Assembly (NCBI GenBank): GCA_002436485.1 | Contig: DJMK01000024.1 | Coordinates: forward strand, 6,984-15,546 | From: Proteobacteria bacterium UBA6492 | Lineage (GTDB): Bacteria > Pseudomonadota > Gammaproteobacteria > UBA6429 > Thiohalophilaceae | Reading direction: 5' to 3' | Length of the DNA: 8,563 bases | Shown: one piece after another, positions 1-5,451 of the stretch | How the letters are laid out: each line of letters opens with the position of its first letter | Position numbering within the stretch: the stretch's first letter is position 1 | Made by a program: the position numbers and the translations under genes | Notes under the pieces: generated by a model | What the model was told of the DNA's origin: nothing | The model's database searches: none | What the model saw: only the letters and a program-made list of their open reading frames with translations

Positions 1-1
1 C

Positions 2-352
2 GGGTTCACCCCGGGCGAATGGGAATTCGAAGTTCGTTACACCGTGAGCGGCATGCCGAGCAATGTGCCAAAGCAAACCTTTCGTGAATGCATGCAGCAA
101 CCGGTACCCACGGTTTTTTTAAAAGCGCGCAGTTGTGATTATGTACAGGTCAAGCAGCGCGGTCGCACCGTTCATTACAAGGTTAATTGCTTTACGCAAA
201 ACGGTACCCTGATCAATGAAGGGTCGGTACGCTATTCTGGCAGCCATGCGCGCGGTAGTTCGCGCTCGGACCTGGGTGATGTTGCGGGGCGCAACTCTGT
301 GTTACGTTACAAGTTTACCGGGCGGTATCTTGGGGCCTGTACACAGCGCTAG
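2..352 (+). CDS. DUF3617-family exported protein, 3' part only
   Basis: The frame is open at the left edge and gives 116 residues before TAG at 350-352. It starts with PGEWEF and continues into VRYTVSGMPSNVPKQTFREC, which matches the usual DUF3617 opening (PG.WE, then a short Met/Pro stretch, then a Cys after a Thr/Phe-rich strand). Four cysteines at partial residues 30, 45, 63 and 113 sit where this family has conserved Cys. The C-terminus, GRYLGACTQR, matches the typical 'G..lG.C' ending. In this family PG.WE follows closely after a signal peptide, so probably only about 25-35 residues are missing. DUF3617 proteins are small periplasmic proteins of unknown function. A GTG at 44 could be read as a start, but the upstream residues already belong to the domain, so I treat the gene as truncated by the window edge. 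It converges with the next gene and their stop codons overlap. Confidence 0.75.
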   Translation, partial: GFTPGEWEFEVRYTVSGMPSNVPKQTFRECMQQPVPTVFLKARSCDYVQVKQRGRTVHYKVNCFTQNGTLINEGSVRYSGSHARGSSRSDLGDVAGRNSVLRYKFTGRYLGACTQR

Positions 353-843
353 TTATTTTCATCGATAATGAGATGTAAAAATCCGACCGCTTTGTAATCG
401 TTGATTTGTGCCGGTCCTGCAGCCGAAACATCGACATACTCGGGAAAATCTTCGTCCGTCAGACCCTCCCAGCCGGCGTAGGTGCCACAAACATGCAATT
501 GAATACCTTCTTTTTTCAATGCCTGGGTAAGTGAGTGCACTTTTTTGTTCTTGGCCTGGTTCTTTTTGGTCAGGGCAAACTGTTCACGCCCATGTGTCAC
601 GATGGCAATCGGCATATCTGGGAAACGTTTTTTCAGTTCAGCGATATAACCCTGCGATTCTGGCAAGGCCCACTTCAGTGCGTCGCTAGTGCCGGTAACG
701 ATTTCGATCACGACGCCATCCGGTTCATCCTGCAGGGCAAGTATTTCGTCCAGTGTGACCGGCTCACTCGCGCTGGCTGTGAATGGCAACATGTAGAGCG
801 CGACTGCCAACGAGGCAAACGTGTTTCGAAATTGATATAGCAT
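349..843 (-). CDS. exported DsrE/DsrF-like protein
   Basis: This 164-residue protein has an N-terminal signal peptide (Arg6, hydrophobic core about 10-22, likely cleavage near TASA-S at 26). The mature part is an alpha/beta sulfur-relay-like fold: strand VVIEIVTG (44-51), a helix with KKRFPDMPIAIVTHG (71-85), then GIQLHVCGTYAGW (113-125). The last segment contains the only cysteine, Cys119, placed like the catalytic Cys of DsrE-like proteins, which carry persulfide in sulfur transfer. The order strand, 'HG' loop, long helix, 'G..l.vC' strand is what points to the DsrE family. It lies 63 bases downstream of moaA on the same strand, so co-transcription is possible. I see no terminator between them and only a weak Shine-Dalgarno (AAGAG about 10 bases before ATG). 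Substrate and partner are unknown. Confidence 0.65.
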   Translation of the reverse strand: MLYQFRNTFASLAVALYMLPFTASASEPVTLDEILALQDEPDGVVIEIVTGTSDALKWALPESQGYIAELKKRFPDMPIAIVTHGREQFALTKKNQAKNKKVHSLTQALKKEGIQLHVCGTYAGWEGLTDEDFPEYVDVSAAGPAQINDYKAVGFLHLIIDENN

Positions 844-906
844 GGTGAATAAACTCTTTTATCAAGATTTGTAGTTTTGACAGCTTGTTAACTTCCGGGT
901 TCCACT

Positions 907-1887
907 TCAGCCGCCAGTAAACGACATAAAGCGCAGGATCTTTTCGGGTTGTTCACGGAATTCGTGCCGCTCGGGCTTCAATTCAATGGCCTGAATGATG
1001 TGTTGTTGTAAATCCTGGTCGCTAATACCTTTACGCAACAGGTGCCGCAATGGATAGTTATGCTCCTGCCCAAGACACATGTACAGTGTGCCATCAACTG
1101 ACAGGCGTACGCGGTTACAGCTTTCACAGAAGTGTTGCGAGATTGGCGTGATAAAACCGATTTTCAGACGGGTACCCACGACCTGCATGTAGCGCGCCGG
1201 TCCGCCGCCTGGCATGGTTGCCGGGATCAATTCATAGTTCTGCTGCAGACGTTGCTTGATAACGTTTAAATCCAGGTAGTGTTGCGAGGCTTGTCGACCA
1301 GTTTCGCCCATGGGCATGGTCTCGATAAAACGCAGCGTGAAGTCATGCTCGATGCAGAAGTTGACCATGTCTTCGACTTCATCATCGTTCACATCCTTTA
1401 GTACCACCATGTTTATCTTCACGGGCTGCAGGCCAGCGGCTTTTGCTGCCATTAACCCGTCAATAACTTTTTGCAATTTACCGCCGGTGAGTTGTTTGAA
1501 TCGATCGGCGCGCAGGCTATCGAGACTGACATTGATACGCGAAATACCTGCCTGTTGCAGGGCGTGTGCATGCCGGGCAAGGCGGGTCGCGTTGGTGCTG
1601 AGGGAAAGATCATCGATGCCGGGCAACCGGGCCAGCCGTGCGACCAGTTCGGTCAGGTCATGCCGGACTAACGGTTCGCCGCCAGTAACGCGTATACGCC
1701 GGGTGCCGAGCTGGCCAAACACACGAATGACCTGTTCTATCTCGTCAGCCGTGAGCCATTCCGCGGGTTGCTGAAAATCCTGGTAGCCCTTGGGAATACA
1801 GTACTGGCAACGCAAATCGCAACGATCAGTCACGGATAAGCGCAGGTATTCGATTGAACGGCCAAATTTATCAGTCAGGGTGGTCAT
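907..1887 (-). CDS. moaA: GTP 3',8-cyclase MoaA (molybdenum cofactor biosynthesis)
   Basis: MoaA is a cytoplasmic radical-SAM enzyme that, with MoaC, converts GTP to cyclic pyranopterin monophosphate, the first step of molybdenum cofactor synthesis. The N-terminal radical-SAM cluster motif is C23-x3-C27-x2-C30 (CDLRCQYC), followed by the SAM-binding GGEP at 69-72. The C-terminal substrate cluster is C254-x2-C257-x13-C271, with CNRVR supplying GTP-contacting arginines (259, 261). The protein ends in Gly-Gly (325-326), the tail MoaA needs for activity. I chose the ATG at 1887 (326 residues, near the 329 of E. coli MoaA, starting MTTLTDKFGR). The in-frame ATGs at 1926 and 2025 add residues with no MoaA similarity and lie upstream of the predicted transcription start. 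No strong Shine-Dalgarno is seen. All key residues are intact. No other moa gene is in the window. Confidence 0.96.
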   Translation of the reverse strand: MTTLTDKFGRSIEYLRLSVTDRCDLRCQYCIPKGYQDFQQPAEWLTADEIEQVIRVFGQLGTRRIRVTGGEPLVRHDLTELVARLARLPGIDDLSLSTNATRLARHAHALQQAGISRINVSLDSLRADRFKQLTGGKLQKVIDGLMAAKAAGLQPVKINMVVLKDVNDDEVEDMVNFCIEHDFTLRFIETMPMGETGRQASQHYLDLNVIKQRLQQNYELIPATMPGGGPARYMQVVGTRLKIGFITPISQHFCESCNRVRLSVDGTLYMCLGQEHNYPLRHLLRKGISDQDLQQHIIQAIELKPERHEFREQPEKILRFMSFTGG

Positions 1888-1915
1888 AGTGCAGGTCTGG
1901 GCCCAGGGAATGCTA

Positions 1916-1921
1916 TTTATA
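1916..1921 (-). promoter_or_regulatory. predicted -10 element of the moaA promoter
   Basis: Read on the - strand the hexamer is TATAAA, 5 of 6 to TATAAT. It predicts a transcription start near 1908 and a leader of about 20 bases before the ATG at 1887. The position 17 bases upstream reads AAAGCT, which is no -35 element, so the promoter would need an activator. A second possible -10, TAAAAT at 1925-1930, fits the upstream box less well. Confidence 0.45.
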
Positions 1922-1942
1922 CTCATTTTAGCATGTGGAGCT

Positions 1943-1956
1943 TTGATATTAATCAC
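1943..1956 (-). promoter_or_regulatory. Crp/Fnr-type operator upstream of moaA
   Basis: On the + strand the site reads TTGAT-ATTA-ATCAC, matching 9 of 10 defined positions of the FNR consensus TTGAT-N4-ATCAA. Extended by one base on each side it also matches the CRP consensus TGTGA-N6-TCACA at 9 of 10. Its centre (1949.5) is about 41.5 bases from the predicted start near 1908, the class II activator spacing. In E. coli the moa operon responds to anaerobiosis through FNR, which supports the reading. The sequence alone cannot tell CRP from FNR. Confidence 0.5.
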
Positions 1957-1967
1957 ATAATTATCAC
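1946..1967. repeat. tandem 11-bp direct repeat in the moaA upstream region
   Basis: ATATTAATCAC (1946-1956) is followed directly by ATAATTATCAC (1957-1967); 9 of 11 bases are identical. The period is about one helical turn, which would place both copies on the same DNA face. The first copy overlaps the Crp/Fnr-like box. It may be a second regulator site or simply an AT-rich coincidence. Confidence 0.35.
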
Positions 1968-2182
1968 GGCTTTGTAAGCTAAAATAACAATCAATCCATA
2001 GAGTTAGCGACATTCCTCCATGCATGAACCCCTGAATTGCCAGCAGCCACAGCCCCGGGTCAGGAATTTTAACGACATGAATGGCAAGAAATTACTGCTG
2101 TGCGCCCGGGCTGGAATTCCCGAATGCAGGATGATGACAAATATACCCGACAAGTAGTCAGTAAATTTAGAATAGTCAGAGT
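1968..2182. other. divergent intergenic region between moaA and the iron-sulfur flavoprotein gene
   Basis: This AT/GC-mixed spacer contains CCCGGG-rich stretches and an imperfect inverted repeat CCTGA (2031-2035) with TCAGG (2059-2063). No convincing promoter for the + strand gene was found. TAGAAT at 2168-2173 resembles a -10 element but would give an almost leaderless transcript, and no -35 is spaced well. I do not recognise a molybdenum cofactor riboswitch, and the predicted moaA start would leave no room for one in its transcript. Confidence 0.3.
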
Positions 2183-3493
2183 ATGAATAGCAGCGAAATT
2201 TATATGTGGGCGGCCTATCTATCTCCACTCATCCTGGTTGTGTGGATTTACGTTGTGCGTGCACGAAAGTCGCATAAATATCGTCAGATACTGGAAGAAA
2301 ATACAAAAGCAGGTTTGACCGAACCGGCATCATTACATCCGGTTTTCGATCAAAGGTTGTGTGTCGGTTGTAATGCCTGTGCCGCTGCTTGTCCGGAAGG
2401 TACCGTAATCGGTGTGATCAAGGGCAAGGCGAAACTCATCAATCCGACCAAGTGTATTGGGCATGGTGCCTGTAAAAAGGCCTGTCCATTTGATGCTATT
2501 ACATTGGTGTTTGGTACAGAAAAGCGCGGTGTTGATATTCCAAATGTTAACGACAATTTCGAGACCAATGTGCCAGGTATATTCATTGCGGGTGAGCTGG
2601 GAGGAATGGGGCTGATCCGGAATGCCGTTGAACAAGGGCGGCAGGCCATCGACAATATCGCCAGGTTCGTAAACAAAGGTAAAAGCAAGGATAGCTACGA
2701 TGTCATAATAGTTGGTGCCGGCCCGGCCGGATTTGCCGCCAGCCTTGGCGCAATGGAAAAAAAATTACGATACAAAACCATTGAGCAGGACTCGCTTGGC
2801 GGAACTGTTTTCAAATTTCCTAGAGGAAAGTTGGTGATGACCGCGCCAGTCAAATTACCACTGGTTGGTAAGGCAAATTTTCGTGAAACCACCAAGGAAG
2901 ACTTGCTCGCTTTCTGGCAAAATGTAGAAAAGAAAACGGGGGTGAAAATCAGTTATCGCGAGAAAATGGACAATATCATAAGGGAAGACAAACAATTCAA
3001 AGTCATCACCAGCAAGGGAGAATATCGTACTCGCGCGATTTTGCTTGCAATTGGTCGGCGTGGAACACCACGTAAACTCGGAGTAACTGGAGAGGACCAG
3101 CCAAAAGTCGTCTACAGCCTTATTGATCCAGAGCAGTACCGAAACCAGCATGTATTAGTGGTTGGCGGGGGAGATGCAGCACTGGAAGCTGCCACAAGTA
3201 TTGCCGATGAGCCGGGCACCACAGTCACCCTGTCATATCGAAGTGATGCGTTTTCCCGCGCCAAGGAAAAAAACCGGCAAAAAGTAGATCAGGCAGCAGC
3301 TGCGGGCAGACTAAACGTGATGCTCAGTTCAAATGTGAAGCATATAAGTACGGATACAGTCAAAATCGAGCACAATGGCAAGGAAGCCGAGATACCCAAC
3401 CAGGGTGTTATTATCTGTGCAGGTGGTATATTACCGACACCTTTTCTAAAGGAAATTGGTATCGAGGTCGAAACCAAGCACGGTACCGCCTGA
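2183..3493 (+). CDS. membrane-anchored ferredoxin-flavoprotein with circularly permuted thioredoxin-reductase-like fold
   Basis: The 436-residue protein starts with one membrane segment (about 8-26). A ferredoxin module follows: C60-x2-C63-x2-C66-x3-C70-P, then C91-x2-H94-x2-C97-x3-C101-P, where His replaces the second Cys of the second motif. Next comes NVPGIFIAGELGGMG (129-143) with RNAVEQGRQA (146-155), which is the segment that ends a normal thioredoxin-reductase-like FAD domain. Only after it come the FAD-binding GAGPAG (178-183) and the NAD(P)-binding VVGGGDAALEAA (326-337), and the protein stops after the strand that normally precedes the GD loop. The CxxC disulfide of thioredoxin reductase is absent (YSLID in that region). 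The only Cys outside the Fe-S module is Cys412, so dithiol chemistry is unlikely. Inference: electron transfer between NAD(P)H and a Fe-S partner at the inner face of the membrane. SYRSDAFSRAK (351-361) resembles the NADPH-binding HRRD.FRA segment. An in-frame stop at 2168 makes the ATG at 2183 the first possible ATG start; its Shine-Dalgarno is poor. The exact physiological partner is unknown. Confidence 0.85.
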   Translation: MNSSEIYMWAAYLSPLILVVWIYVVRARKSHKYRQILEENTKAGLTEPASLHPVFDQRLCVGCNACAAACPEGTVIGVIKGKAKLINPTKCIGHGACKKACPFDAITLVFGTEKRGVDIPNVNDNFETNVPGIFIAGELGGMGLIRNAVEQGRQAIDNIARFVNKGKSKDSYDVIIVGAGPAGFAASLGAMEKKLRYKTIEQDSLGGTVFKFPRGKLVMTAPVKLPLVGKANFRETTKEDLLAFWQNVEKKTGVKISYREKMDNIIREDKQFKVITSKGEYRTRAILLAIGRRGTPRKLGVTGEDQPKVVYSLIDPEQYRNQHVLVVGGGDAALEAATSIADEPGTTVTLSYRSDAFSRAKEKNRQKVDQAAAAGRLNVMLSSNVKHISTDTVKIEHNGKEAEIPNQGVIICAGGILPTPFLKEIGIEVETKHGTA

Positions 3494-3506
3494 AATTAAA
3501 AAAATT

Positions 3507-5447
3507 ATGTTGAACCGCGTAGTTCCATTTGTTCTTGTATGCCTGTTGTTTTCAGTGGATACGTTTGCTGATGCACTCTCAGATGCGAAAAAAGCAATCA
3601 GGGTGCGCGATTACCCGAAAGCAGTAAAATTACTATATCCGGTAGCCAAATCTGGCAATGCCGAAGCACAATACCAGCTTGGAATATTGATTAGAAACGG
3701 TCAGGGAGCCCGGCAGGATCCAGAACTTGCAGGCCGCTGGCTTTTACTCGCGGCAAAAAAGGGCCATGAAAAAGCGCAGTATGTTTGTGGTGTGATGTAT
3801 CTTGAGGGAAATGGTTTTGCCCAGAATAAGGCCAGGGCAAAAATGTGGCTTGAAAAAGCGGCAAAACAGGGGCATCGAAAGGCCAGGGTCAAGCTAAAAG
3901 GTCTGGGTAAGCTTGCCAGCGAAGAGAATCTTGATGATCGGCTTATCATCGCTGCACGCCGTGGCCGAACTGTCGAGGTGACGGATCTGGTTGCTGCGGG
4001 CGCGAATAAAAATGCGCGTGATGAATTAAAAAACACGGCATTGATATGGGCAGCCAAAAACGGACATTATGAGACGGTCAAAAAGTTGCTGTCTGTGCGC
4101 GCCAGTATCAACAGCAAGAACACCTATGGTGAAACAGCTTTGATGCAGGCCGCCAGTGAAGGCCATGCCAGGGTAGCCGATTACCTGATACGCAGGGGTG
4201 CGCATTTAAACAAGCGAGACAAAAAAGGCATGACGGCTCTGATGTTTGCTGCCAAAAACGGACATGCACACATAGTAAAGATCCTGGTTAAGTCAGGCGC
4301 GATCCTTGACCTCAAGGATACCAAAGGAATTACAGCCTATAAGTGGTCATTGAAACATCAACACAAGGATGTGACAGGTATCTTGCATGCGGCTGGTGCA
4401 AAGCCACCGGCAAAAAGTAGCAGTAAAAATCGAAAGCCAAAACTTACAAAAGAAATGTTGCGTACCAAGGGCACCGCATACGCAAGCTGGACTCCGCTAA
4501 GTGTTGCAGCGTGGCAGGGCCAGGAAACAATCGTTAAACAAATTTTAAAAACTCGTAATGCAAAAATAAATGTGCGTGACAATGAAGGCCATACTGCGTT
4601 AAGCAGGGCTGCCTGGAAAGGTCATAAAGAAATTACCAGCTTATTATTGGCGCATGGCGCCAATCCCAATATAAGACAAAAAAACGGAATGGCACCGCTG
4701 TTGTGGGCAGCAAGAGAAGGACATGCAGAAATTGCCCAAATGCTTCTGGCCAAAAAAGCACATGTAAATTTGTCATTAAAAGATGGAACCAGCGCACTCT
4801 TGCTCGCAGCCAGGAGTGGTAATGCAGAGCTGGTAGATACATTATTGAAACGTGGCGCAAAAAGGAATACCCGGCAAAAGGATGGCATGACGCCGCTGTT
4901 GTGGGCCTGTAAAAACGGTCATGCCAGTACCGTTTCAGTCTTGCTGGCCAATGGTTCGAATATTAACGAAAAGAATAAACTGGGTGAGTCGGGGCTGTGG
5001 CTGGCAACCGTAAATAATAAACACGCCGTCGTGAACGTATTGTTACGTCATGGTGTCGATGTAAATGTGCGTGATCGTACCGGTAATCCGTTGCTGATAA
5101 AAGCGGCATCGCTCGGTTCAACGGAGACAGTTAAAACCCTGTTGAGCAAGGGAGTGGATATCAATGTAACAAACCGGCTGGATGATACCGCGCTAATCCT
5201 GGCCGCTGATAACGGGCATCTTTCAACAGTAAAACTACTGGTCAGCAGGGAAGCCGAGCTGGATATTAAAAACAAGCATGGTAATACGGCATTGATGCTT
5301 GCGGCAAAAGGCGGTCACACGGGTATTGTAAAAATACTGTTATCACATGGCGTGGATAAGGATATTCGTAACCGGGATAAACAAAATGCTGAAACGTTGG
5401 CAAAGCACTTTGGCCATGATGATATTGTGATGTTGTTAAGCCAGTAA
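3507..5447 (+). CDS. exported Sel1-repeat/ankyrin-repeat protein
   Basis: The ATG at 3507 gives 646 residues starting with a signal peptide (MLNRVVPFVLVCLLFSVDTF, cleavage near 21-22). The in-frame ATG at 3456 would overlap the previous gene and bury this signal, so I rejected it. Residues about 24-135 form Sel1-like helical repeats (NAEAQYQLGILIRNGQG, then HEKAQYVCGVMYLEGNG, then a third partial unit). About 15 ankyrin repeats of 33 residues follow: five at about 142-299, a basic low-complexity linker (300-326, PPAKSSSKNRKPK), and ten at 327-646. Consensus pieces such as G.TALM.AA..GH..IVK.LL..GA are clear throughout. Both modules bind proteins, so a periplasmic scaffold or chaperone is likely. 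Periplasmic ankyrin proteins are known, for example AnkB of Pseudomonas aeruginosa, which supports catalase activity. It starts 13 bases after the flavoprotein gene, so the two are almost certainly one operon. The partner is not shown by the sequence. Confidence 0.9.
   Translation: MLNRVVPFVLVCLLFSVDTFADALSDAKKAIRVRDYPKAVKLLYPVAKSGNAEAQYQLGILIRNGQGARQDPELAGRWLLLAAKKGHEKAQYVCGVMYLEGNGFAQNKARAKMWLEKAAKQGHRKARVKLKGLGKLASEENLDDRLIIAARRGRTVEVTDLVAAGANKNARDELKNTALIWAAKNGHYETVKKLLSVRASINSKNTYGETALMQAASEGHARVADYLIRRGAHLNKRDKKGMTALMFAAKNGHAHIVKILVKSGAILDLKDTKGITAYKWSLKHQHKDVTGILHAAGAKPPAKSSSKNRKPKLTKEMLRTKGTAYASWTPLSVAAWQGQETIVKQILKTRNAKINVRDNEGHTALSRAAWKGHKEITSLLLAHGANPNIRQKNGMAPLLWAAREGHAEIAQMLLAKKAHVNLSLKDGTSALLLAARSGNAELVDTLLKRGAKRNTRQKDGMTPLLWACKNGHASTVSVLLANGSNINEKNKLGESGLWLATVNNKHAVVNVLLRHGVDVNVRDRTGNPLLIKAASLGSTETVKTLLSKGVDINVTNRLDDTALILAADNGHLSTVKLLVSREAELDIKNKHGNTALMLAAKGGHTGIVKILLSHGVDKDIRNRDKQNAETLAKHFGHDDIVMLLSQ
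4053..4265 (+). repeat. 198-bp period repeat inside the ankyrin gene, first pair
   Basis: GCCAAAAACGGACAT occurs identically at 4053-4067 and 4251-4265. The offset of 198 bases equals two ankyrin units, which suggests growth by duplication of a two-unit block. Confidence 0.6.
4695..4906 (+). repeat. 198-bp period repeat inside the ankyrin gene, second pair
   Basis: CCGCTGTTGTGGGC occurs identically at 4695-4708 and 4893-4906, again 198 bases apart. The encoded contexts are RQKNGMAPLLWA and RQKDGMTPLLWA, closer to each other than to the repeat between them. Confidence 0.6.
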
Positions 5448-5451
5448 TTAA

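Noticed and set aside
1310..1774. Long + strand ORF of 154 codons opposite moaA
   Set aside because: It is antisense to a complete, motif-intact moaA, and its Arg/Ser/Cys-rich product is typical of a shadow frame.
1888..2025. N-terminal extension of MoaA from ATG 2025 or 1926
   Set aside because: The extra 13-46 residues have no MoaA similarity, and the predicted promoter lies within this stretch; MoaA proteins start near MTTLTDKFGR.
2020..2157. 45-codon + strand ORF (MHEPLNCQQP...) between moaA and the flavoprotein gene
   Set aside because: No Shine-Dalgarno, no recognisable family or signal peptide, and its composition (Cys, Arg, Pro, Gln scattered) looks like translated spacer.
1888..2182. 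Molybdenum cofactor riboswitch upstream of moaA
   Set aside because: I could not recognise its conserved core on the - strand, and the predicted start near 1908 leaves only about 20 leader bases. A covariance-model search of 1888-2182 would decide it.
3456..3506. Upstream start for the Sel1/ankyrin protein
   Set aside because: It would overlap the flavoprotein gene by 38 bases and put 17 polar residues before a good signal peptide.
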